Shown here: one piece after another, positions 40,421 to 53,100 of the stretch
Position numbering within the stretch: the stretch's first letter is position 1
Layout: every line of letters starts with the position of its first letter
From: Sipunculus nudus
Lineage: Eukaryota; Annelida; Sipuncula; Golfingiida; Sipunculidae
Assembly: GCA_026874595.1 (NCBI GenBank)
Contig: CM049311.1
Span: forward strand, 38,086,676-38,150,675
DNA length: 64,000 bases
Direction: 5' to 3'
Translations under genes and position numbers: made by a program
Notes under the pieces: model-generated
The model's database searches: none
Told to the model about the DNA's origin: nothing
Seen by the model: the letters and a program-made list of their open reading frames with translations, nothing else

Positions 40421-43028
40421 AACAAGTGACCCATGGGTCATGACGCTCAGCTGACTGGGAAGAGATTCGCTAAAGGAAATTTTATCATCAGAATGGTAGT
40501 ATATACCCATTCAACTGAAGCATCAAACAGATTAACCAACAGGCCAAGATTTAGTCTGTATTTATATATCTCAAAAATAGAGAAAAAATGTGTAAACTTT
40601 AAAAACTAGAATACGGGTAGCCGACAAGTGACTACGTGTATCCGCCAAAATCAGAGTGGAACGGTTGAAGTGAGGCATGGATTGAGTGGCAAGGGGAAAT
40701 AGAGTAAGGTATGTTGCACATTAGCATGGATGTCTGCAGCCTAAATGTGTATGTAGGTTGTGCCACCTACCACAAATCCAGAAAGCTGTCCAAGTTGTAT
40801 ACATATGCAAAATTTTAGGCAGAAAAGTCAAACCACTATAAGTATATGAGTGATTTTAGCCAACGGCAGACAAACAGACAGACGCTGTGCAAAAATGGTT
40901 GCAGGCGGCCCCTCCAGTTTTGTGTATGATAAAGACCTATGTGAGATCTATACACATGGAAAATTTTGGCCCAGTCGTTCAAACGTTCCCGAGATATGAG
41001 CTCGGATGTCTGCAGCATAAACTAGAATGTAGGTGGCGCCACCTGTCATTAAATCAAGAAAGCTATCCAGGATGTATAAAACTGCAAAATTTTAGGCAGA
41101 TATGTCAAACCACTGCCGAGATATGAGTGACATTATCCCAAAGCAGAAAACAGACAGACGCTGTGCAAAAATGGTTGCAGGTGGCGCCACCAGTTTTGCG
41201 TATGATAAAGAGCTATGTGATATCTATACACATGCAAAATTTTGGCACAATCGGTCAAACGGTTCCTGAGATATGAGCTTGGATGTGATCAGCGTGAACG
41301 TGAATGTAGGTTGCGCCAATCTGTCATAAAATCAAGAAAGCTATCCTGGATGTATATGCATGCCGAATTTCAGGTGAATTAGTCAATTCACTGCAGAGAT
41401 ATGAGTGATTTTAACCCAAGGCAGATGAACAGATGGACACTGTGCAAACATGGTTACAGGTGGCGCCACCACTTTTGTGTATGTTATAAAGCAATCCAAG
41501 GGCTACATTTGTATAAATTTTATTTCCTGATTGGTCAAACGGTTCCCGAGATATGAGGGTTTATGTGTGGATCAGACGCACAAATGGACGCTGGATAGAG
41601 GGGAAAGGTCAGAGGTCAACACAAATTGGTTAGGCACTAGTTCACATGTGACTAGATAATTAGTGTAAGTTTCGGAAAAATCGGTCCATTTTTCTCAGAG
41701 GAGCTCTCTGGAAACAAACGTGGCGGCGGCGGAGGAACCCGGTCAAAAACATAGTATCTGCAAAACTTCGTTTTGGAGGATACAAAAATACAGGTGGCTC
41801 CACCAGTCTGCAGAAACTAATAAAAACATTTAATGGTCAATATCCATGCAAAGAATCATGGTGATCTCTGCATTAGTTGTTCAGATACTTCAGCTTTTGT
41901 ATCAAATTGTCCATTATTCTGAGGGATACTTCAGAGTCCTATAGCTTGAAGGATATGGGTAACAGAGACCTAATTTCAAGTTTCCACAGGCACTCTTCAT
42001 GGGCCTCCTTGTATGACAAGAATGAAGTTTCTAGGTCCAGTTGTTGCAATTTGTACCCTGTTGACAGATAACCACATCTTTAAAGGTCTCAAAAAAAGAG
42101 AAAAAAAATTTGTAAAAATTTAAAAAAAAAAAGAGGTGGCGCACCCATAGCTCGAAGGATATGGTTAACAGAGACCTAATTTCTGGTTTCCATGGAGACT
42201 TTTCATGGACCTCTCAGTGTGTCAAGAATTAAGATTCTAGGTCCAGTCTTTACGATTTGTGCCTTGTTAACAGATGTTCACATTTTGAAAGGTCTCAAAA
42301 CTAGAGAAAAAAATTCGTAAAAAATTGAACGATATAGGTGGCGCCACCAGTCTGCAGGAAGTGATGGAACATCTCATGATCAATATGTATGCCAAAAATC
42401 ATGACCATCAGTCAAGTATTTAATGAGATATTGAAGTTTTTGCATGAAATTTTTTACTTTTCTGGGGGGTACTTTGGGGCCCCATAGCTGCAAGGATATG
42501 GGTAACAGAGACCTAATTTCTGGTTTCCATGGAGACTTTTCATAGGTCTCTCAGTGTGTCGAGAATGAAGATTCTAGGTCCAGTCGTTACGATTAGTGCC
42601 TTGTTAACAGATGTTCACATTTTTAAAGGTATCAAAAATAGAGAAAAAAGTTCGTAAAAAATCGAAAAATACAGGTGGCGCCACCAGTCCTCAGGAAGTG
42701 ATGGAACATCTCATGATCAATATGTATGCCAAAAATCATGACCATCAGTCAAGTAGTTAATGAGATATTGAAGTTTTTGTATGAATTTTTTTACTTTTCT
42801 GGGGGGTACTTTGGGGCCCCATAGCTGGAAGGATATGGGTAACAGAGACCTAATTTCTGGTTTCCAAGGAGATTTTTCATTGACCTCTCAGAATGTAAAG
42901 TTACAAGATTCTAAGTCCAGCGGTTACGATTTGTGCCAGGTTAACGGACAGACGGACTGACGGACAGACGGACGACGGACAAAGAGTGATTGCTATAGCT
43001 CAGCATGACTGAAAGTCAGCTGAGCTAA
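40421..43028 (+). mobile_element. HLE-A2, full-length variant with two tandem cores
   Basis: The 5' end is AACAAGTGACCCATGGGTCA with GCTCAGCTGA. The first core has units of about 140-290 bp with GGTGGCGCCACC (about 41033, 41179, 41460). An embedded HLE-D-like 3' end at about 41730-41765 (AGTATCTGCAAAACTTCGTTTTG...GATAC) follows. The second core has units of about 330-340 bp with GGTGGCGCCACC (about 42339, 42675) and a GGGGCCCCATAGCT box. The 3' end has GGACAGACGG and CAGCTGAGCTAAAAA. No ORF. Confidence 0.8.
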
Positions 43029-45511
43029 AAAAGGGAAATAATTAGATATGGACATCTTTTTTCATAACATATAATATGTATATATATATATAAATATGTT
43101 AAGTGAATGTGTGGCATAAGGAAATGCACGTATATATCCTAAAATTTACAGTAAATATACGTGGAATTCCTAATTCACCCAGTAACTTCATGTATTTACT
43201 AAAGTTTCTAAGAAATATATGTATTTCTTAAAGGGACATAATCAGGCGCAATATTATGTCTTTTCTTTTACAACATCATCCCGGCACACTGTCTCATAAC
43301 CTTGTATATATGGCTGTTTAACCACTTGTTTGGGCTCTGCGTGTTGGCAAACACTGTCCACCAGTGTCTCTTACCATAACAAAGCCGCATAAACGGAGGT
43401 CCGACTGTGAGCCGCAACACGGCGGTATTTTAGCCAGCGGGAACATGTACATGTATTACATATTTTGGGCCAAGTCATTCGGGTCATCTCCTGATTGACA
43501 CGTGTTGTGGCTCCGTGATGCACACGGCCCTACGCGTTGTATTTATATCGACACCTGCGATCCTGTTACTGCTTTATACAGGAGTAAGCAAACGGTTTGA
43601 AGGCAATAATCTGGCAGATACAGGTTTATTTTAAAGGGAAGGAGGTACTTCTAGTGTTAATTCCATATGTTTTTTAGGTGCATGAATGGGTCCAAAAGTT
43701 TCACACATTTACTGATATTAAAAACACGAACAACCTCTTTCTGTTGCATGTACTCATTTTTTATATAGTGAAAATTCATGCACTTGACATAATTTTGCAC
43801 ATGACACTTTGTACCCCTGAATAAATGGACACCTTGATTCGATCATCTTTGAGAAAAAGAAATGAAATAAACATTTAAACTGGGAATTGTCTGTAATTAC
43901 TAGGACATTTTCTAACTAAAATTTGGCCACAAAATGTTAAACTGTGAACCGATGTAAACTGGTGTTTCATGCATTATTTTTTTTCATTTTACTGGTAATT
44001 CTGTAATTGACTGTATAGTTCAAAATGTATTTCTCTTATTACAGCAACACCTTCAAATAATATTCTTATTAAAATATCTAAAACTAAATATATCATAAAG
44101 CGGTCAACCGTTATCCACGCTTACACAGTCCTGTACTGAATACATCAATTAACACTTGTGTCCAAATCACTCGCGTGATACTTGTAAATAATAACAAAAG
44201 TATCAAAAGCATATTCACTATTTTATTAAGATGACCAAGTTTAAAAATTGCATCGCTTGGTTCCCAAAATGAGATGTTTCATTAGATCTTGTTACAAAAT
44301 TACACATATTTTCTTGCATATATGATTAAATTGACGTGTTTAAACGTATTATCATAATTTCTAACATATAATTTATATGTATATAAAATAACATAAAAGT
44401 ATCTAGAGTGAAATAAGCTATACTTTTCAAATATAGCTAACTGCCCTTAAGCGGGAATTCCCGCCCTTTGAACTGACCATGCAGCTGCTGATTTAACATC
44501 ATCCAGGAGGCTGAAGTATTCAGCTAAAAATATTATTACGGTTTTACCCTCTCCTTGTGTGACGTCATCTTCAAAGAAGAATTTTTTAAAAATTAAACTC
44601 GTGTCCACCGTCCAGTTGCCTTGTTTGTTTTCGGCATATGGTCTCACACATAAATATTTATTGTATGTATATATAGGCCTAACAGATGGAGTAGTGAAAT
44701 CTCAGAAACCGTTATCATTGTTTTGAGCAACTGCTTGCACGGATCTGGAGTCTGTTTTCCTGAACCTCATAGAGCAAATAATGGTAATGAAGTTATCATG
44801 CAGTATAATCACTTAATTGGAGACTATATACTAATACACTGTTATAAACTGACTGTAAAATTACAGTTAAAATAACTGGCAATTAGGGTGCCAGTTAATT
44901 TAACTGTAAAATAACGTTGGGCCATAAAGTTAATTGAACTGTAAACTTGAGTATATTTAACAGTAAAATCACACCGGACTGTGAATTGCATTTCACTGTA
45001 AAATTATATGAATTTAACTTTACTGGACTGTGACTTTGACTTAACTGTAAAATTATGTGCATTTAACTGTAACACAATGAATGGCTGTGAATTTTGTTTA
45101 CAGTGATTTCTCATATATTTACCTGAAATCACTTCATGTGATGTTTATTCTATTGAGTGTAAATAATTCAACTTTGCGGAGTTTAGGTAAATAAATTTGA
45201 CAGCATGGATCATCTATCAAAGGCAAGTATACTGATATATATATAGAATGGTATTCCGGGTGTAAACGAGAAATATTGGACGTTGAAGTTTTATACCAAA
45301 GCAACTCCCTTGGCATGATAATGGGGAAAAACAAATTTGTAAGTGATAATGGGAATATAAATATTGCCAACTTGAACTTTTACAGGAATGTAAAACAATG
45401 GTTCTACAGTAACAAAAATTGGACAAACGAGAACAAAATATTGACTACTTTTATTAGAATACCAAATAAATTAAACAGAACTGATTCTACAATATATAAT
45501 ACTACACAATG

Positions 45512-46010
45512 AATTAAGAGTGGTGAACTTTCACCTGTAACTGTTACATAAAATAAGCAACACAATACCTACAGTTGATGCAGTTTATGTTGAGATAGCT
45601 CTTGATGTTCTACTGTAGATAAATGCATATCTTCATAAGCTAGGAACCATCAATGTAATAAGTAGAACCGCAGAACTAATCTTACAATGAATATTGCATC
45701 ATGAATTAAAAGTTGTAAACTTTCACCTGTAACTGTCACATATAATTAGTAACAAAATACCTACAGTTGATGCAGTTTATGTTGAGACAGCTCACATATA
45801 ATTAGTAACAAAATACCTACAGTTGATGCAGTTTATGTTGAGACAGCTCTTGATGATCTACTGTAGAGAAATGCAAATGTTCATGAGCTAGGAACCATCA
45901 AAACAGTGAGTAGAACTGGAGAACTGGTTTTACAATGAATATTGCATCATGAATTAAGAGTGGTGACCTTTCACCTGTAACTGTCAAATATAAGGCAGTA
46001 CAACAGATCC
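45512..46010 (+). repeat. about 195-bp tandem repeat, 2.5 copies
   Basis: Units open with GAATTAAGAGTGGTGAACTT-like sequence at 45512, 45704 and 45952. The second unit carries an extra internal duplication of about 56 bp (ATAATTAGTAACAAAATACC twice). Confidence 0.85.
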
Positions 46011-46925
46011 TACAGTGGATGCCGCTCTTGATGCTCAACTGAAAATTTTATATTTCCCATTTGCTCTTGAAATCCCTCAGGTGTCCAATCGTTGTAGCCA
46101 CTCTAGGATTCACTGTGTTTGGTCTGCTCTTCTTTCCTTTAGAACTTGCAGCCTTTTCCCCCTATATATCTATAAATTGTTAGAGTTCAATAGACTGAAG
46201 TAAGAAGAGCATGCCAAACAATAAGCAAACTGGTCTGATCATTCAGTAATCTTTTCCAAAAATGAGCAGTTTCTTATTAGGCTAACCAATGAACCCAGAA
46301 ATCGTAATTTAGCTATAATATCCATCAGTCCATTTTATTGGCCAAATTGTACTGTGCATCACAAGAGTTCAGCATGATTAAACGTCTGCTACCTAATTGA
46401 AAAAAAAGCACTCTCTATGCCTCAGATTGTTAGCATTTGACAGTGTTTACAAACACAGAAGGTTATATCTGCATTAAATTGCATGAACTTTATTTTATCT
46501 GTAGTGTGTTTTAATCATGTTTGGAAATTAAAAACTGTTACATTTGTTACCATTTGGATGAATTCTTATGTTGCAGCTGCCTCTTGTGGATAAGCAACAT
46601 TCAGGACATAGTAGGCAGCAAACATGACTGACAATTAAGGCTTTACTGTATGGAGCTTTTGCTGCCAACACGACACTTTCCACCAGCACATAGCAATTGT
46701 TGCTGTGTGGGATTTATCCCACAGATAACAGAAAACAAATCAGGAATTAAAGTTTAAATTTCCTCAAATGGCCGAAAGGTCTGTCAGAAACATATACTGC
46801 CAGCCTAATAGTTAAACGTGAAAAACAGGGAGCTAGAACGGTCTCAGCAGGCTACTGAACTTTGCCTTATGTCGATTATAGTTTAGCCCCTTAACACGTT
46901 AAAATGACTAAACCAAGTGCTGACT

Positions 46926-46951
46926 AGACGTGGGCTAATAGGCCCACGTCT
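46926..46951. other. 10-bp perfect hairpin
   Basis: AGACGTGGGC and GCCCACGTCT flank a 6-base spacer. Both arms are GC-rich in AT-rich surroundings. Confidence 0.7.
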
Positions 46952-47580
46952 GGATCATTCAAGCACAAGCCGAAGAGTTGGGTGGCCTGTAGATTCCCGG
47001 CTGTAGGCCAGCCTATACGTTACAATAGGGGTGGCCTATTAATGAGTCAGTCCAAATATAGATGAGGGGTAGTGGGCCTGCATGATGTCTCACAGCTGAA
47101 CGGATGTTCTCCAAAAATAAAAAATAAAAGGTTTTCATAAACACTAGTGATGAAAAAATGTTACCGCTAATATTTACTCATGACGAATAATGGCAACTGT
47201 GTGAAAAATCTTCTATCAAACTGAGATAATATGAAACCAACATGGTGTGTGGGAGACTTTGGACACTACAGTTATAAAATTGTTGTCACAATTCAGTAAA
47301 CAGAAGGCCAATATGAATATATATTAAATATATATATTAAGAAATTCTGTAAACTGTTATTCAGTTTAAAATTTTACCAGTAACACAAGTAGGAATTTTT
47401 CATACAGAATTAATTATTGTGCCACTAACATTCACAATATAAAATTTAAACAGAAAAAAAGAGGAAACAATGCATATATAACTACAACGTGTATGAAACA
47501 GGCTAGGTGTAGTATTTTTAAACTACCAACAAGAACTCGCCATTACAATAAAAGCAAAAAAGTAAAAAAAAAAATCTTAC

Positions 47581-47745
47581 CTCAGCCAACTTGAATAACA
47601 GTTCCTGGTCTTCACTGAACATATGAGGAAGCAGCAATGTTAAATCATGCAGCAAGCGCTGGCTCCTCCTTTTTAAGGCTCTTCCCGAGCGACACCAGTT
47701 CTGCTGCAGCGGTCCTGGTCTTTTTGTTGCCCATTTCCTTGCCAT
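47581..47745 (-). CDS. candidate first coding exon, unknown protein
   Basis: An open frame from ATG 47745 encodes 55 basic residues (start MARKWATKRPG, then RRSQRLLHDLTLLLPH) and ends exactly at a consensus donor GCTGAG-GTAAGA, followed by a T-rich intron-like sequence. The helix RLLHDLTLLLPH faintly recalls the start of a Brix domain, but the expected preceding strand is missing, so I do not assign it. A competing ATG upstream gives METLDEQFEL and a stop. No downstream exon was found. Confidence 0.3.
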
Positions 47746-49146
47746 AATTCGGCAGTTCCTTGCTCATATAAGCTCAAACTGCTCGTCAAGCGTCTCCATT
47801 AAGTCAAATCACATAAGGGTTTTGAAGTGGCTGAGCAGTTGTATTGGCTGCTTGAGATATAGCCAGTCGCTACTCAACGGACTGATGATCGAGTCCTTCT
47901 GATTTATGGCAAATCTGTGAGAGGCATATGTGTTTGCCCACAGATCTGTAACTCTGCCTGTCCCCTGGTGGTGTCTGGCTTATTTATCCATTATCCTCAT
48001 CCTCTTCTCTTCGTGAGTCTCTGCCGTTTCTCGAGCAGGGTAGGAGTCAGGCTGCCAGCAAACTGTCCCATAGCTGTATGACCTTGAAATATGATGATGA
48101 AGCTCTCCGTTTCCTTCCCTTATCTTCATTCTCACCACCTTCCTGGTCCGTGACATGATACAGTTGCCTCCTTAAAGTGAGTTTACCCCAGTAGTTCTAT
48201 TTTTACTGTCAATAATAATTAATAAGTCTGTTTGGAACACTCCTTGTGCCACCTCGCAGAACTGTCCCAAAACCAGGCACATAATCCTTAAAGAATTCTG
48301 GATATTTTTTACATATCCGTCTTGCTTTTATTGAGAGTGCCTTCTTCCCAGGACTTAATTGGTTTAGTTTTGTGAATAAGATCACCCAGCATTCTGTTAA
48401 AAGCGAACACTTCTTTCTTGCAAGGGATTCTCTTATCCTGGACAGCTTCTTGCAGAGCACCACTGCATCTCTCCGAAGGCATGGGGAAGGTTTATATATA
48501 AAGCTCATGTCGAGTCAGACTTGGGATTTTCTAGAAATCTTTGGTTCAATTAAATCACAGGAAAGTTAGAATGTCCGCTTCCAACTCTGACATAATTATG
48601 ACCTACTTTAGGTCATCCAATAAGAAATAGCTTTAATAACAAAATGCTGAAATATGGATATGTATGTCTTATATGTCACGTGACAGCTTTGTATAAAAAA
48701 TCTTGAATCGTGCATGCCCAAGTATAAAGCTTGACTGCGCGGTTCTGTCAGGAGAGACGGGGCGGTTCTCTCAGAGAGAGACTGCCCCAGACCTCATGCG
48801 GCTGATTAAAGACTTCTATCATCAAACTGGTCTTGAAACATTGTCAGCTATGCACGCGCATCAGTACCTGCTTGTGATACAAGTTGGGACCTCCCTATTC
48901 CCACATCGTATCAGTATATAAAGGACTTAAGGATTCTTTGGACCCGTGATTTCTCTGCATTCATCCTCTGATTCGAAACCCTCCAGTGAATCTTTGTAAA
49001 ACATACTCCTTAATTTAAGGAAATTTTGTGTATTTCCTATGTTTTTTTTCAGTATACCTGAAGTCCCTATATATATTAATATTATTATTATAATTATTAT
49101 TACTTAATTATTATTAATTATTACCTGTAAATAAATCTACCGCTTT

Positions 49147-49193
<47 letters not shown>

Positions 49194-50069
49194 TACAGGT
49201 ATATGTGGGAGGGAAGGGGGTGGGGTGCTCCCCTCCCATATTGAGAAAATTTTTAAATGTGCAATGTGAAGTCAGGACATTTTGAGGCACCTTTCACAAA
49301 AAATATGAGAATTTTCTATTCTCGAACTACAATTCTCTTAAATGTCTTTGCATAATTTAGTCAAACTTTAGCAGGTTGCCGCTTTCACGAACCCAAGCTG
49401 AGCATTCTGCAGGCAAACTGGAGGCTGTGTCTCACTCACAGACGATTTTTGTTTTCTTGTTTTTTTTGGGGGGGGGGAGGGGAGGGCTCCCTCTGTGTAA
49501 TGATCGAGTTTAATAATGGAAAGACTCCCTCATTATTGTAGCTAAACGGAGCAATTCAAACAATTTTTCATTAAATATATCCACAATTTATGAATTAGAA
49601 TTAACTAATAAAACTGTATATAACAGGGCTAGCGCTATAATCTGTAATTGCTCTGGAATATAACAGAAATCTGAACCAATGAAAATTAATCACGAATAAA
49701 TGAGAAAAAGAAATAGGTAAAATGAGATATGTCACAGCTCAAGGGGAGGAGGGCGCAACTGTTATGGATCAAGTAAAAGTTTGTATAGCCCGCCAAAAGA
49801 CCGCCGTGCACGTGCCGTTTCAGGTGACAGAAAGTGGGCGTGGCGTTCTGATTAAACTTTGAAAGAAGAGATCAATCCACGTTTGCGGGAACACAAGAGC
49901 CTCGTTGCTTAATGTCTGACTTGTCTGTTAATGTGTAGGTCGAAACCAGCCCACGAACTAAATGTTGACAGCAAGGGGTTTACAGGATTCCTTGTTTACA
50001 GTAACAGTTGAGGTTGAGCTACAAGTTCGGTTTATATAATTTGTATAGCTCTGTCTGTGTTCTAGCACG
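47746..50069. other. intergenic up to the SDR gene
   Basis: Apart from the small ORF above, it contains AT-rich runs and a short (TA)n at about 49155-49190, a G-rich tract at 49470-49490 and, near 49800-49860, a CG-rich block upstream of the SDR start that may be its promoter. Confidence 0.4.
48209..48508 (-). CDS. small ORF, 99 residues, unknown
   Basis: A Lys/Arg/Leu-rich frame without recognisable motifs (segments such as KALSIKARRICKKYPEFF and DYVPGFGTVLRGG). It begins after an in-frame stop and may be a single-exon gene, part of an exon or chance. Confidence 0.2.
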   Translation of the reverse strand: MSFIYKPSPCLRRDAVVLCKKLSRIRESLARKKCSLLTECWVILFTKLNQLSPGKKALSIKARRICKKYPEFFKDYVPGFGTVLRGGTRSVPNRLINYY

Positions 50070-50133
50070 ATGGAAACCAGCAATATGGCGGCGCCCATGT
50101 GTAGCTTAGCCGGTAAAGTGGCCTTAATAACAG
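50070..50133 (+). CDS. SDR exon 1
   Basis: 21 codons plus one base, ending ATAACAG before GTAAGA. Encodes the first strand of the Rossmann fold. Confidence 0.88.
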
Positions 50134-53100
50134 GTAAGAATACTCCGAATGTAGATTATCTAGCGAAGCAGTCCCATATGGAGGTGTTTGTTGAGAGTTT
50201 TTTGTTTAAAAATACACACCTGGAGCTGTTGTCATGATCCAGTTTTGTTTTATACTGTCCCCCCGCCGCTATCCACCAGGGTCAACCAGAACGATTGCTC
50301 ATTAGAATGAACTGTTCAATTGCTCTTTTTAGCTCAGCTGACTATAAGTCATTTGAGCTATAGTCGTGGTCCATTGTCCGTCGTCCGTCCGTCTGTCCGT
50401 CCGTCCGTCTTGCCGTCCGTCCGTAGGTGTGGCACGTTTGGAAACCGCAAGACCTAGGAATCCAAAATTCGGCATAATGTTAGATGTCCCCAAGATCTCC
50501 TACCAAGCCGAAAACTGGGTCTTTGCGACTTCGTTCCTTTTAGAAATTAAGGAAAACCCTCAATTTTTTATTAAAAACCTATTTTTACACTTCAGGACTG
50601 CCTAATATCAAAACCACTCATCTGTTTTTCCTCATATTTACCATAATTATTCCTCTATATAGTTCCTATGTGCATGCCAGAAATTGTCTGTAATATGTTA
50701 ATTTAAAAAGTTATGGGCCCAAACATAATGCATTGTGTAAAAAATCAGGAAAGATATTTGATCACTTAACACAAAATATGTTAAAGCTATAAACTTTTTT
50801 TCCAGTAATATAACTCTAATTAATCAAAATTAAGTTGTATACCCAAAATTAGATCAAAATCTTTTAAATTTTTTAAAATATTAACAAAAATAAAAAATTT
50901 GTACCTTAAATTTTGCCCAACTTTGACCATGGCTCGTTTTTTTCCTGTAAGTACTGATTTAATTTTCACAGCATGTCTTTTTTAGCATTTTGTCTGTAAA
51001 CACCAAAAATTTGAAACCAGTTGATCAAAAACTGTAGATTTTATTCAAGTTTTCAAGCACCATGTAACATATTGTTTACATCAAGCTAGTGTCATGCAGT
51101 TTGCAAGTGCTCAGCTCCCCAGCTTCAGCTCTCAGTTCCTAAAATTGGCATGCAATTAGATGTCTCAAAATCCCCTACCATGCCAAGAATTTGGTCACTA
51201 GGACTTAATACCTTCGAGATTTAATGAAAAAACTTCATTTTTCCATTAAAACCCATTGTTACACTTCAAGACTGCCTAATATCAAAACCACTGATCTTAC
51301 TTTAATCATATATAATATACATATTTTTCTATACATTCTCTATGCACATGCCAGAAATGATGTCAGTATTGCGTAATTGTTTTAAGTTATGGGCCCAAAC
51401 ATAATGCACTTTGTAAAAAATCAAGAAATATATTTGCTCCCTTAACAAGAGGATTGCTGAAGCTAGAGATTTTTTGTCAGGGATATAACATTATTTAATC
51501 AAGATTCAATTGAATACCCAAAATTAGTTCTGAATTTTTCAAATTTTATACGTTATTAGTATAAATATAAAATTAGTACCTTAAATTTTGCCCAACTTTG
51601 ACCATGGCATGTTTGTTTCCTGTAAGCACTGTTGATATAATTTTCATATCATACACACATAAAGATTTCAGCTTTTTAGTTTAAAAAGCTGAAAGAAATT
51701 GGCCAAAAATTGTAGCTTTTATTAATGTTTTTATGAGACCATGTCAGACCTTGGCTCTCTGTAGCACCTCTTGAGTCACCTGTATGTTGACCTTGTTGAA
51801 CTTTCAGCAAATTATGCATGCTTGAGGCGAGGCATAAACTGGGGCTCCAGGCAGCTTATTATATAATGGCCAGCCACAGTTGATCCAGGTGTCCAACCCA
51901 ACTCATCTAGTAGTTTTAACCAACAACATAACAATAAACAATAAATTAATAAATTTTTATTGGTCTTTAATAACAAATTAAAGAAAAATAGAAAAGGAAT
52001 TTGTTAGTTGATAATAACAGGAAATTAACTTGCAGTTACCGATGATATAAGAATCTTGTATCGATGGATAGAATGTCACGTATTCCAAATAACACCATGC
52101 AGTCACCTATGGTATTTTTCAGTTCAATTTTAATGATAAAAAAGTAAATCATATTATTCATAACTAATCATTAGGGATCATATGAAGGAAATTAATGATA
52201 GACAAAGATGCAGTTGATAATATTATTATCTAGATTCCTACTGGGTCTATAGTTAGTACATTGATGTGAAATTAGTCCAAAATGAATATATTACATTTTT
52301 TTTTAATATAAATAAAAGCCATAAAACCAGGTACTTATGATCATTATTAAAATATGTGAATTTTGTTTATCCTGGATTCTCAACATCATTGTTTGGTGAA
52401 AACTGAATAAATACCAGACTGTGCATGGTGCGAATACTTTGCAATTGTATTTGAATACGAATATGAATATGTACTCCATTGTAAGATTTCTTGCATAAGA
52501 ATGGGAATTCAGGTAAAAATGAAAGTATATGAATACCAGTGCAAATACTTTCAAAATATATTCATGAATGCATTCATGAATATATTCTTTAATATTATTT
52601 TAATAATCATTTCAGTTATATTTTATTTGAAAAAATCATACTATTCTCTTATTATTTTTAATAAAAATAATATTTGGGACAATATTGGAAAAATTTTTTA
52701 ATAAATACTTAAACTCTTATATTATATGTTCTGCTTATAAGTTATATGGCCAAGTCAAAATCTGTGTGACAAAGCACTCCATTTGTTAATAAAATAAATG
52801 AAATCAATCCTCTTCCCTGTCTCCAAAGATACTATCAAAATCATACATAAGCTAATCACCAACAACTCATAATACAGCTTATATTTATTACCACATAAAA
52901 CCAGCATGTGCCTCATTTCTAAATCATATTTTTTATCATATATAACAGCTGAGCGCTGTGACCCATGGGTCCCTTGTTTTTTTTTAAATACATTCATTTC
53001 TTGAGGTAGTCCAATAATACAAGCTTAACAAACATTGAATTTCGCATCACCTGAGGAAAGGGCCCCTTCATATTTATAATAAACGCGCTACTGGTTGTCT

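Larger units (their letters stand above)
43029..47580. other. intergenic, no confirmed gene
   Basis: Contains repeated AACTGTAAAATTA phrases at 44840-45110, a tandem repeat at 45512-46010, and a hairpin at 46926-46951. A 66-residue minus-strand frame at 44447-44647 has no recognisable domain. Confidence 0.6.

Noticed and set aside
50366-50605. 79-residue plus-strand frame and similar frames in other HLE-A copies
   Set aside because: They are chance translations of the ACGG microsatellite and the repeat body; the frame differs between copies.
52501-52701. Frames repeated in HLE-A copies (also near 6192-6386 and 14986-15171)
   Set aside because: AT-rich, of differing length and extent between copies, without a domain; not evidence of a coding element.
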